In this document: positions 1 through 8,561 of the stretch, piece by piece
How positions within the stretch are numbered: position 1 is the stretch's first letter
How the letters are laid out: every line of letters begins with the position of its first letter
Assembly: GCA_006247105.1 (NCBI GenBank)
Contig: CM016927.1
Location: 248,001-312,000, forward strand
Length of the DNA: 64,000 nt
Reading direction: 5' to 3'
From: Giardia muris
Lineage: Eukaryota; Fornicata; Diplomonadida; Hexamitidae
Made by a program: the position numbers and the translations under genes
The notes under the pieces: generated by a model
What the model was told of the DNA's origin: nothing
The model's input: only the letters and a program-made list of their open reading frames with translations
Database searches by the model: none

Positions 1-946
1 CACATAAGAGGTTCGAGAGCTCAACGATACGTTCCTCGTTCTGAGCGAGGCGGGCAGCCTGCCGTTGGAGGAGAGCCTCCATCTGGTGTGCACACTCATC
101 ACTCCGCTCGCGTTCCTCGGTGCATCGGGCGAGCTCGAGTTGGAGCTTCTCAAGAACGCTATCCTTCGCGATCGTTCCCCGGATCGCCTCCTCGGCCTTC
201 TCCAGGGCCGTCTCCGTCGCCTGCAGCTTGCTACGAGCTTTCCGTGCGTCTTCCTCTGCCTTGGTGGCCGCACGTTGATAGTGCTCCGCCTTATTCTTCC
301 AAGCCGTGAGGTCAGCAAGATACAAATCCCGGGCCTGCTCGACCTCATGGAGGAAGGCCTCGGTGGCTAGAAGCTTCTTCTCCGTTTCCTGAGCCCGCGA
401 CTTTTGGCCTTCTGTATCAATAGACCCACGGGCGGAGACTTGCATATTTGGAGACCGTGCCTGAAGCGCGTGGAGCTGGGCTGTCAGCTGCCCGATCTCC
501 CGCTGCTGCTCTTCAAGGCGTTGTGTAAGCGCATCAACGGACCGGGTGCTCCGCACCAAGCTATCTAAGCCAGCCCCCTCGCCCTCGGGGAGGTGCGAGG
601 CAGAGCGCGAGCGATGTGCATGAGAACCTCTTCGCTCACCTGTCACGTCGGATAAAAGCTGGCTCATCCGCAAAGATCCCACAAGCGTCTCTTCTGTATC
701 CGGCTTCGAATGCCCTGACTCCGCCCTGAGATCAATCGCCTGGCTCGGGTATCGCCAGATTGGGCGGCGGAGATCATCGTGGGTCGAAACGAGATGGACG
801 GGGGTCCCAGCCTCTGCCGCGGCGACTGCTGCCTCCACTTCCTGGAGCCGCATGTCCTGCGCCGAGAGCTGCAGCCCCAGGTTTGTGATTAAACGCTCGC
901 GACGCTCCAGGCTCCGGCCCTCCTGTGGCTGTGGACGATCTGTCAT
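1..946 (-). CDS. Coiled-coil protein, 3' end cut by window edge
   Basis: An ATG at 944-946 opens a minus-strand frame of 315 codons that runs off the left edge without a stop, so the C-terminus is missing. The protein starts MTDRPQPQEGRSLERR, has a Ser/Arg-rich low-complexity part near residues 100-135, and from about residue 145 is charged heptad-like sequence rich in Glu, Lys, Gln and Leu, typical of a long coiled coil. There is no membrane segment or enzymatic motif. Only 16 bp separate it from the next minus-strand coiled-coil gene upstream, and four A's precede its ATG closely. A structural role at the cytoskeleton or basal bodies is plausible by analogy with Giardia coiled-coil proteins, but the exact family is not recognised. 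Confidence 0.75.
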   Translation of the reverse strand, partial: MTDRPQPQEGRSLERRERLITNLGLQLSAQDMRLQEVEAAVAAAEAGTPVHLVSTHDDLRRPIWRYPSQAIDLRAESGHSKPDTEETLVGSLRMSQLLSDVTGERRGSHAHRSRSASHLPEGEGAGLDSLVRSTRSVDALTQRLEEQQREIGQLTAQLHALQARSPNMQVSARGSIDTEGQKSRAQETEKKLLATEAFLHEVEQARDLYLADLTAWKNKAEHYQRAATKAEEDARKARSKLQATETALEKAEEAIRGTIAKDSVLEKLQLELARCTEERERSDECAHQMEALLQRQAARLAQNEERIVELSNLLC

Positions 947-962
947 TTTTACTCTGAGCCTC

Positions 963-3398
963 TCACTTCATCAACTGCATGAGCTGCTCGTTCTTCCGTC
1001 TGATGGTCGTGCGGAGCTGCGTGTTTTCCGCAGTCTGGGCCGCCAACTGAGCCCCAAGCTCATCAATGCGGGCGTCCTTCTGCTTTAGGCCCTGAGTACA
1101 CGTGGTGATGACCTCCTTGAGCGCCACGATCTCCTCGGTGCGCTGCCGTAGCTGAAGCGAGAGGGAAGTCGTCTGGGGACTCGCCTCAACAACAGAGATG
1201 CGGGAAAGGTGTCGGAACGAGCTTTCGCTGTCCAGACGAGGAGTCTTCTTCCCCGAGAGCCCCGGTGATGCTTGACGAAGGCGATTCTCGAGGCTTTCGT
1301 TGCTCATCGAAACAAGTTCGAGCTCATGATTAAGTCTGACAACTTCTTTTTCTAGCTCTTCAATGGTCTTCTGAAGCAAGCCTCCTGCCTGTCCAGGCGT
1401 GGCGGCTACGGCACGAGCCTCCTGGAGCTCCACTTCCTTATCCTCAATGACCTTGATCAACCTTGTCACCTCAGCAGTCTTACCATTGAGCGCATCAATG
1501 AGCTCTCCGACGCGTGTACGGTCCATGGTCATCCGAAGTTCCTCGTTAGTCGTCTCAAGTTCGGTGACCCGTTGCCGAAGAGATGCAGCTTCAGTACTCA
1601 TAGCGTTGAGATCTCTCTCGGCAACAAGGCTGGCCTGACGCGCTGCAACTACCTCCTGCATCAATGACGAGATTCGTGCCTTATTGCTCTCGAATTCGGC
1701 CTGGAGGTGTTGGGTGTCTGGTTGACGATTTGATGATCCCGACAACCTCAGGCTCTGAGTCCCCGTACCACTCATCGAAAGAATGGCCCTCTTGCTCTGC
1801 TCTGCGAGCTCCACCCTCAATTGCTCGTTCTGTGCCTCAAGGGACTGTCTCAGATCGTTCAATTCCCGGAATCGCCTCCGTACCGAATCAAGCTCAAGTC
1901 GAAGCTCCTCAATCGTCCGCTCACGCTCATAAAGCTGATCGGCAGAGCGGATGAGTTCATCGCGGAGCGCGCGGAGCGAGTTCTCCTCATGTCTCTCGGA
2001 GCTTCCATGAGTCATAGAACGGCTCATGACTTCGTTGACCTTCGAAGCAAGTACATCATTGGCCTCCATAAGACCCTTGTTATTCTGCGCGAGGTTCGAG
2101 TTCTCGGCCTGCAGAGCCTGGAGTTCGATGCGTGATGCAGAAAGCTCTTGGGTTAGGCGTTCCTTCTCCTCTCGAAGGGCCATTAGTTCTCCATCAGATG
2201 TGCCGGTAGTGGTTTGCTTCGCGCGGCTTCGATGAGTGACATGTGCTGGAAGCTGTGTAGTCCCTGAGAGCAGAGATGCGCACTTGTCTTCCAAGCTTTG
2301 AATCAGGTTGTCCTTCTCCTCAATGGATGCCTCAAGTTCTCCGACACGCCTTTCAAGATCGTTAATTCGACCACGAGATTGCGAAAGACTGATGAGAACA
2401 TCCGTGTAATGACGTGTGTCCTCCGAGAGCCTCCCACTCTCGTCAAGAGTCTTCTGAAGCGCAGCGGTACGCGCCTTCTCCTCTCGGAGCTGCTCACGCA
2501 GGTCATTGATCACACGCTCCGCGTTCGTCAGCTCGGCATCTGCATTACTGATGGCAGAATGGGCAAGGTCCTGGACATCTTGCATCTGGGCGATCTGAGA
2601 CATTGCTAAGGTCGCTTCCTCACGAGAGCGAGACTGTTGCTCACGAAGAAGACTGAGCTCCTCCGCCTGTTTGCTAAGCATCGTGTGAAGATGCTCGTTC
2701 TCCTCACGAAGCTCGTTCACCTCCGCGCATAGTGCCTTGTTCGCGTCCTCAGTTTCCTTCTGAAGGGCATCGCGCTGAGCGATTTGCAACTGGAGCTTCT
2801 GCACCATCAGAGCGTTATGTTGATCATGTGGTCCTCCATCTTCGTCGGGTGGCCATGCAGAGCTGGGAGCACTCCCAGGCCCATCCGAAATCCTTTCCGT
2901 AGAAGAGCTGATGATCCGCATTGCTTCTGTCAGGTCTTGGATGCTTGCATCGCGTTCGTACAGCTCGTCGGCCATCTTCGACAACTCATCGTTCTTCTGG
3001 GCCAGGTCCTGCGAGAGACGGCGCACGGCCGCGTCTCGCTGTTCCACTGCCGCCGTAAGCTGCTCTATTTGTGTGTCTTGCTTCCCAATCCTGTCTTCGA
3101 GGGCCTCGACAGCCATGCGGTCCTGCTCACGTACCCTCTCGGACTCGATGAGGGCTTCGCCCATTTGGTGGAGGAGCTCATCCGTCTGCATCTTCTCCGC
3201 CTGGAGGCTCGCAGCGAGGCGATTGAAGTCGGCGTCACTCGTCTGGAGGCTGTTGATGACTGAAGGTGGCCCCGTCACCGAGTCGTCCGACACCGTATCA
3301 CGCAGCTCCACTCCAGCCAATTTCTGGACGGAGTTGGGAAGATCCTCGGCGTAGGAGACCCGTTCGGGTGTCCGTGGTGAAAAGTACGGGTCCGCCAT
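963..3398 (-). CDS. Long coiled-coil protein (811 aa)
   Basis: The frame is intact, with ATG at 3396-3398 and a short non-helical head (MADPYFSPRTPERVSYAEDL). Almost everything from about residue 55 to the end is coiled coil with recurrent phrases such as LREEN, LEDR and ELYERD; Ser/Thr/Gly-rich breaks fall near residues 165-195, 380-400, 540-560 and 700-720. No catalytic, membrane or nucleotide-binding motif is visible. The repeated 'ELYERDASIQDL' and 'QLYERERTIEEL' phrases suggest internal duplication. It diverges from the kinesin-3 gene across 108 bp, so both may share a promoter. A cytoskeletal scaffold is the likely role by inference; coiled coils of this type cannot be assigned to a family by eye. 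Confidence 0.85.
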   Translation of the reverse strand: MADPYFSPRTPERVSYAEDLPNSVQKLAGVELRDTVSDDSVTGPPSVINSLQTSDADFNRLAASLQAEKMQTDELLHQMGEALIESERVREQDRMAVEALEDRIGKQDTQIEQLTAAVEQRDAAVRRLSQDLAQKNDELSKMADELYERDASIQDLTEAMRIISSSTERISDGPGSAPSSAWPPDEDGGPHDQHNALMVQKLQLQIAQRDALQKETEDANKALCAEVNELREENEHLHTMLSKQAEELSLLREQQSRSREEATLAMSQIAQMQDVQDLAHSAISNADAELTNAERVINDLREQLREEKARTAALQKTLDESGRLSEDTRHYTDVLISLSQSRGRINDLERRVGELEASIEEKDNLIQSLEDKCASLLSGTTQLPAHVTHRSRAKQTTTGTSDGELMALREEKERLTQELSASRIELQALQAENSNLAQNNKGLMEANDVLASKVNEVMSRSMTHGSSERHEENSLRALRDELIRSADQLYERERTIEELRLELDSVRRRFRELNDLRQSLEAQNEQLRVELAEQSKRAILSMSGTGTQSLRLSGSSNRQPDTQHLQAEFESNKARISSLMQEVVAARQASLVAERDLNAMSTEAASLRQRVTELETTNEELRMTMDRTRVGELIDALNGKTAEVTRLIKVIEDKEVELQEARAVAATPGQAGGLLQKTIEELEKEVVRLNHELELVSMSNESLENRLRQASPGLSGKKTPRLDSESSFRHLSRISVVEASPQTTSLSLQLRQRTEEIVALKEVITTCTQGLKQKDARIDELGAQLAAQTAENTQLRTTIRRKNEQLMQLMK

Positions 3399-3506
3399 TT
3401 TATGGACTCATCTACTCGGAGTTTTCGTGTCCGAAGATGCCTGAATGCATGGCATGGGGCAATCGCTAGGCCCACGTGAATACTGGAAGAGCCAGGTTCC
3501 CAAAAA
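3399..3506. promoter_or_regulatory. Divergent promoter region between coiled-coil gene and kinesin-3
   Basis: These 108 bp separate two start codons facing away from each other. The kinesin end finishes with CC followed by five A's directly before ATG, which fits the A-rich initiator and near-leaderless mRNAs known for Giardia. On the other strand the ATG is preceded by CCATAAA followed by ATGG context (AT-rich, weaker). No other motif stands out. Confidence 0.5.
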
Positions 3507-6500
3507 ATGCCGGTGACAGGGGTCAAGGTCGCGGTCCGGATCCGCCCCTTCAACGATCGGGAGAAGAAGGAGGGCGCGGCCCTGTGCGTCGACATGCCCG
3601 GGGGCGGGGTCGTGGCAATCGAGGACAAGGGCCATGAGACGCGCTTCACCTACGACCACGCGTACTGGTCCCACGACAACAGCCGGCCTCTGGCGACTCA
3701 GGAGACGGTCTACAAGGATATCGGAGAGGCGGTCCTCGACAACGCCCTCGAGGGCTACAACTACACCCTCTTCGCCTACGGGCAGACGGGATCTGGGAAG
3801 TCCTATTCAATGATGGGGTCCTCTGACGAGCCGGGGATCATCCCCCGCGTCGGATGCGCCCTCTTCGAGCGGGTCGCGGCAGCGGGGAGCGATGGGCCCA
3901 CCTTCGAGATCACGTGCTCCTTCCTCGAGATCTATAATGAGAAGCTCGCCGACCTTCTCGTCCCCCGGGCGAACCAGAAGGAGCTGAAGATCCGCCAGGA
4001 TCCAAAGACTGGGATCTTCGTCTCGAACCTCTCCAGCCAGGCCGTTGCCAGCTACGACCAGGTCTCCCGCCTCATCGCCCTTGGAGACAAGAACCGGACC
4101 GTCGCCTCGACGAACATGAACGCGACGAGCTCTCGTTCCCACTCCGTTTTCACGCTCGTCGTCACCCAACGAACGGAGCTCACGAACGACGCGGGGGAGT
4201 CTGTCGGGACCCACGTCAAGAAGGCCCAAATCACCCTCGTCGACCTTGCGGGGTCCGAGCGCCAGGACAAGACCGGGGCGACCGGGGACCGCCTCCAGGA
4301 GGGCATCAACATCAACCAGTCCCTGACGACCCTCGGACGCGTCATCGAGGCCCTTGCGTACAACGCGACCCCCGCGGGCCAGAAGAAGCCCCAGCACGTC
4401 CCCTACCGCGACTCCCAGCTGACCTACCTCCTCCAGGACGCCTTGGGAGGCAATGCTATGACGTGCATGATCGCTGCCATCTCCCCCGCCTCGACCAACT
4501 ACGACGAGTCCCTCTCGACCCTCAAGTATGCCGACCGCGCGAAGCAGATCAAGAACACCGTCTCGAAGAACGAGTCTGCCCAGGAGCGTTACATCAAGGA
4601 GCTTGAGGACCGAGTCAAGGAGCTCGAGGCCCAGCTCGCCGCCGGTGGGGTCCTCCCGTCTGAGGGTGGAGAAGCGAACTCAGACGATGAGACTGCGAGT
4701 AATTCTGCTTCACGCCTAGACGATGTTATTGAGGAGTATAAGCGGATGCTCTCCGACATGTCTGCAGACTATGAGGAGCGACTTAAACAGACTGCTGAAC
4801 AAAGTAAGGCTCTCGAGGACAACCTTGAGAAGCTTGGCGTTATGACTGAAACGCCGAAATTTGCGTATCTCCTCTCTCTCAACGAGGACCCGCTTCTATC
4901 CGGAGCTCTTCGCTACAGAATCGTCGACTCTGAGACCGTTGGGACGGACGTCTTCAAAACGGTCTTCGGCTCGATGCTCGTTGAGAATGGGGAGTACAAC
5001 TCCTCTGTTGTCCTTGCCGGAAAGCTCGGCGTTGATCCACAACACTTCGTGATCCTATACCATCCGGATTCGACGTTATACGAGCTTGTGTGCATCTCCG
5101 AGGACCAACCCTTGTTTATTAATGGTGACTACCAACTCTCCGACATGGAGCCGATCACTCTCAATCATGGAGACTTCATTCGCTGTGGAGATGGAAATGG
5201 ATCGTTTTATGCGTTCGTGAACCCCGCACTTCTCGAGGAACAGCCCTTGTCTGTTGCAAGCCTATATGACCAGGCGAACGAGCAGTTCGTTAACAAGAAT
5301 GGCATTCTCAATCCACTTAATAAGCTTCCTATTGGATCGGGGGCTGGTCCTGATTCTGGAGCGAACGGTCCTTCTTCTGGCTCCGTGGAAGAGCTCACGG
5401 AGAAGCAGCAGAGAAAGCTCGAGGAACGCGAGAGATATCTCACCGTTCGCCGCATGATGGATGACCTCTTTCCGGTACTTTGCGAGGCCGGCCAAATTGC
5501 TCGCTTTTTCGAGGTTGGGATGAACTTCGAGCTCGATTACATGCCAGGGATCGCCCAGGGGCGCCACGGTTACCCTGAGATGAGCTATGACGTAGGGGTG
5601 ACGGTTCTTCGTCGCGTCTATAACCCTGCTCTCCGTGTTCATCTTGAGGACACCTATCGTTGGAGCGTTGAGAAGTTCGGGTGCCGGCTTCAAGCCATGC
5701 GTTGGGCCTATTCCAAGGCGATGGAGCTTGGGGATAAGCAGCAAGCTCTTCGTGCTCTACTCGACAAGATTGATACCGACCCGACCTGTGATTTAGAGTA
5801 TCCGTTTGATAATCGCACTGATATCGACCAGGCTGTCGGATCTGGCGAGGGGGCGACGGAAGATGGCTATGACTCGCTAACCCACTTCATTGGACAGGCG
5901 CAGATTAACGTTTCGAAGCTGCTTTCCTCCCACACCATCTCTCAGCAGGCCATGCACATCATGAACCCGTATACAAACGAGGTTGTCGGGGAGGCAGAGA
6001 TTTCCGTCACAATTCCGAACCCGTGCCAGCATGACGGGTTTGAGTGTGAGGCATTTGCAGACCGGCACATCGAGCCTGGGCTCCCCTGTACCCTTCGGTT
6101 CAAGTTCGGGAGGATTTATGGGGTCAAACCGCGGTACAACTCCCGTGTCCATGCACTCGTTCACAAGCCACGCTTCCTGGGCCTAGCGAATGTTGACCGT
6201 CCCAGGCGTAAGCTCTCCCTTAGACAGGAGGATGCGTTCCGCAAGCACCTCCTCAATAGCGGGCGTGCTGTCTCGACGCCGTTTGCACTTGAGACGTCAA
6301 TCAACCCGCACCTCAACAACCACGTGGATCTTCACATCCCGCTGATGACAACGGTTGGGGCCGATTTCCTCGCGAAGCATCCGATCTCCATCTCCTTCTA
6401 CGGCTTCCATACGCGCGTCCTGCACCAGATTCGTCGCTCTCCGCTTTATGACATCGCGGATAATAGACTTGTCATCCATCAGAAGGACATCATGATGGTC

Positions 6501-6590
6501 AAGACAAAGAACTCGACTGAAGAGCGCGATGGCCGGGCGGCCAAGGTCTGCTCCGAGTTCATCTTTGTCGACATCAATGGGCTCAAGTAG
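3507..6590 (+). CDS. Kinesin-3 family motor with FHA domain
   Basis: A plus-end-directed microtubule motor of the KIF1/Unc104 type. The motor domain covers residues 5-350: P-loop GQTGSGKS at 92-99, switch I NATSSRSHS at 205-213, switch II LVDLAGSER at 244-252, and the kinesin-3 style end YADRAKQIKN. A neck coiled coil follows (about 358-380 and 405-440). The phrase AYLLSLNEDPLLSGALRYRI near 460 is the conserved kinesin-3 lead-in to an FHA domain (about 480-575). The C-terminal half (620-1027) resembles the KIF1-type stalk/tail region, including a stretch after a long charged helix, but I see no PH domain. The ATG is preceded by CCAAAAA, supporting this start. Length 1027 aa is shorter than animal Unc104 proteins, in line with loss of a PH tail. 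All motor residues look intact, so an active motor for vesicle or axonemal transport is expected. Confidence 0.95.
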   Translation: MPVTGVKVAVRIRPFNDREKKEGAALCVDMPGGGVVAIEDKGHETRFTYDHAYWSHDNSRPLATQETVYKDIGEAVLDNALEGYNYTLFAYGQTGSGKSYSMMGSSDEPGIIPRVGCALFERVAAAGSDGPTFEITCSFLEIYNEKLADLLVPRANQKELKIRQDPKTGIFVSNLSSQAVASYDQVSRLIALGDKNRTVASTNMNATSSRSHSVFTLVVTQRTELTNDAGESVGTHVKKAQITLVDLAGSERQDKTGATGDRLQEGININQSLTTLGRVIEALAYNATPAGQKKPQHVPYRDSQLTYLLQDALGGNAMTCMIAAISPASTNYDESLSTLKYADRAKQIKNTVSKNESAQERYIKELEDRVKELEAQLAAGGVLPSEGGEANSDDETASNSASRLDDVIEEYKRMLSDMSADYEERLKQTAEQSKALEDNLEKLGVMTETPKFAYLLSLNEDPLLSGALRYRIVDSETVGTDVFKTVFGSMLVENGEYNSSVVLAGKLGVDPQHFVILYHPDSTLYELVCISEDQPLFINGDYQLSDMEPITLNHGDFIRCGDGNGSFYAFVNPALLEEQPLSVASLYDQANEQFVNKNGILNPLNKLPIGSGAGPDSGANGPSSGSVEELTEKQQRKLEERERYLTVRRMMDDLFPVLCEAGQIARFFEVGMNFELDYMPGIAQGRHGYPEMSYDVGVTVLRRVYNPALRVHLEDTYRWSVEKFGCRLQAMRWAYSKAMELGDKQQALRALLDKIDTDPTCDLEYPFDNRTDIDQAVGSGEGATEDGYDSLTHFIGQAQINVSKLLSSHTISQQAMHIMNPYTNEVVGEAEISVTIPNPCQHDGFECEAFADRHIEPGLPCTLRFKFGRIYGVKPRYNSRVHALVHKPRFLGLANVDRPRRKLSLRQEDAFRKHLLNSGRAVSTPFALETSINPHLNNHVDLHIPLMTTVGADFLAKHPISISFYGFHTRVLHQIRRSPLYDIADNRLVIHQKDIMMVKTKNSTEERDGRAAKVCSEFIFVDINGLK

Positions 6591-6632
6591 GGGTTTACCA
6601 CGCGCCCCAGGTTCTGGAGGGCACGCTTCCGC

Positions 6633-8537
6633 CTAGGGCTCGGAGAACACGGCATCTACCCGCTCGTCAATCTCGAGGTAAACCCGACTGAACATCACGT
6701 ATGCGTGGCTCTGGCGTAGGAGTCGAAGAAGCTCTGGGAAGACGCACCGCTCCTCGAAGGTCGTCGCTGTCGAAAGAGACATCGGGTATGCCACTGGCTC
6801 GGTAAGCCGACAACCAGGCACGATGATGCGATGGGAATCGAGCTTCCGAAGCTTCGAGAGGAGTACGCCTTCATCTGGGACACCAAAGGCGGTCCGAAGG
6901 GCAAACCGTGCTACAAGGATGACGTGCACAACTCTACTATTTCGATCTCGGGGCGGCTGATACGCTGCGAAGCTGATCGTCTCGAGCTCGCGGAGAAGCC
7001 CGGACGTCTCAATTGTAGCCAAGCACACGTCCGGACTAACCGGGCCATACTCGATGAGGGACATAAGGATCCGCGAGGCAAGATAATGGACACATGTCGC
7101 ATTGGGGAACTTCTCTAGCATCTGGACGGCGATGCGATGAAGCCCACAAGAGACGAATGCCCGAGCGAAATGAACAACTCCTAATCCCAATGGGACTCCA
7201 GCAGCCTGAACAACGGCCACAAATGAGATGTCGGGTGCTCCTCCGGCCCCAGTGTCTCCAGAGTCCGGTAGGGCGGCGGGAGTCGTTGGAGAATAAGAAT
7301 ACGGATCGGTAAGAATGATACTATTGAAGGTTTCACGAAAAGAGTCGCGACGGGGCGCCAGAGAGTTCCGGACGTCTGCCGCTATCGATAGGACCCTGGC
7401 GGCCAGGCGGAGGAGGACGACGACACCGAAGGAGACACTTCGGGCAAAACGGCCTTGAAGGATCTCGAGCTGGTGGGGGATTCTTTGGCAAAGGCGCGCC
7501 AGTGCTACATGAATGGGGAAGTACATCTTTTCATAGTCATCAATGGGGGCGATACCTAACGGCGTGAGCTGTGGCTGATCTGATCCGGCATAACACCGCT
7601 CCAACTCCTCCCTTCGGCGGCCCACCACCGCTTCAGAGAGAGAATTCAGCTCTTCCAGGTGCACGTTATATATCCCAGCCTCCTGGACGCATGTCATGCT
7701 CATGCAGCAGAGAATAAGATCACCAATGACCTCGATGCGAGATTGCGCCTCCGGCTCCGTAAACTTGGTCTCGAGCAGAAAGGAGAGGAAGCGTGGGAGC
7801 TGGGCGTGCACCTGCTCGGCGACGGCCGGGAGGCGCCCAATAACGATGACGCACAAGAGCTGGGCGAGAGCCCCTGCATACTCTGTTGAGATAGTGACGT
7901 CGACAATATTCGCGGCTACGACGTCAATGATCCCGACATCGCAGACAAAGCGAGCCACCTCCTCTGCGATCTCCGCCTTCCGACTAGAATCGTATAACAG
8001 GAACGAAAAGGCGTCCATCACGTAGGAGTCGCATGCCATCTGCAGCCAAAGGGCCAGATACTCGCGCCGCTCCCGTAGGAAGGAAAGGATTGAAAGCAAC
8101 CGTTTGGTCGACCACATAAGAGATTTGAGGACCTGCCCGAAACTGCGAGAGATGTGCTGGAACCTCCTCGGGACCTCGTAGTGGCCCCGTGGGAGAAGTG
8201 TCGAGTGGCGCCGCAGGCTATCGAAGGGAATGGAGAGAAGCCCCGGGGTGTCCGTGATGACGGAGAGAACTTGACTGATATTCTCACACGCCTGGACGAC
8301 CGTGATGGCGCAATTCGCCTCTTCCTGGTCACAATCATCCCGGAAGATGAGAGTAAGCAGCTGGGCGAGTGTCGTGGGGGTTTGCAAGTACTCGATCAAG
8401 AGCTCCTCTCGGCACCGGAGCTGGAACGCGATTCCATCGTGTGCGATGAGTGCGGCAAGGTTGTCGTTCCGGATGAGCTCCCCGAGCTCGTCTCCTTCGG
8501 ACTCCTCGCATGTGGGGTCCTGAGGACATAGAACCAT
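6633..8537 (-). CDS. SAPS-domain-like protein (PP6 regulatory subunit type)
   Basis: An all-helical 634-aa protein. Residues 20-65 (LAALIAHDGIAFQLRC, then LLIEYLQTPTTLAQLL) follow the SAPS-domain opening in which a short 'L..LL..e...QEC...N..Li.FL..P..l..L' pattern occurs, and 75-190 keep the following order of ACE-like, 'Sk..g.ll' and 'll.fL......' helices. SAPS proteins (yeast Sap family, human PP6R1-3) bind the Sit4/PP6 phosphatase catalytic subunit. The C-terminal part (about 480-540, with SLIEYG) resembles the same region of the next gene, so the two look like tandem paralogues. Its start lies at CC-A6-ATG. No catalytic motif is present. The assignment rests on pattern recognition by eye and needs a profile search; an unrelated armadillo-type helical repeat is the alternative. 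Confidence 0.6.
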   Translation of the reverse strand: MVLCPQDPTCEESEGDELGELIRNDNLAALIAHDGIAFQLRCREELLIEYLQTPTTLAQLLTLIFRDDCDQEEANCAITVVQACENISQVLSVITDTPGLLSIPFDSLRRHSTLLPRGHYEVPRRFQHISRSFGQVLKSLMWSTKRLLSILSFLRERREYLALWLQMACDSYVMDAFSFLLYDSSRKAEIAEEVARFVCDVGIIDVVAANIVDVTISTEYAGALAQLLCVIVIGRLPAVAEQVHAQLPRFLSFLLETKFTEPEAQSRIEVIGDLILCCMSMTCVQEAGIYNVHLEELNSLSEAVVGRRREELERCYAGSDQPQLTPLGIAPIDDYEKMYFPIHVALARLCQRIPHQLEILQGRFARSVSFGVVVLLRLAARVLSIAADVRNSLAPRRDSFRETFNSIILTDPYSYSPTTPAALPDSGDTGAGGAPDISFVAVVQAAGVPLGLGVVHFARAFVSCGLHRIAVQMLEKFPNATCVHYLASRILMSLIEYGPVSPDVCLATIETSGLLRELETISFAAYQPPRDRNSRVVHVILVARFALRTAFGVPDEGVLLSKLRKLDSHRIIVPGCRLTEPVAYPMSLSTATTFEERCVFPELLRLLRQSHAYVMFSRVYLEIDERVDAVFSEP

Positions 8538-8561
8538 TTTTTTGGCGGGCTCATCTCTCGT

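Noticed and set aside
2784..3263. 159-codon plus-strand frame inside the coiled-coil gene
   Set aside because: Antisense of heptad repeats commonly gives open Leu/Arg/His-rich frames; no other support.
3807..4397. 196-codon minus-strand frame inside kinesin-3
   Set aside because: Antisense shadow produced by GC-rich codons of the motor domain; it lacks its own initiator or motif.
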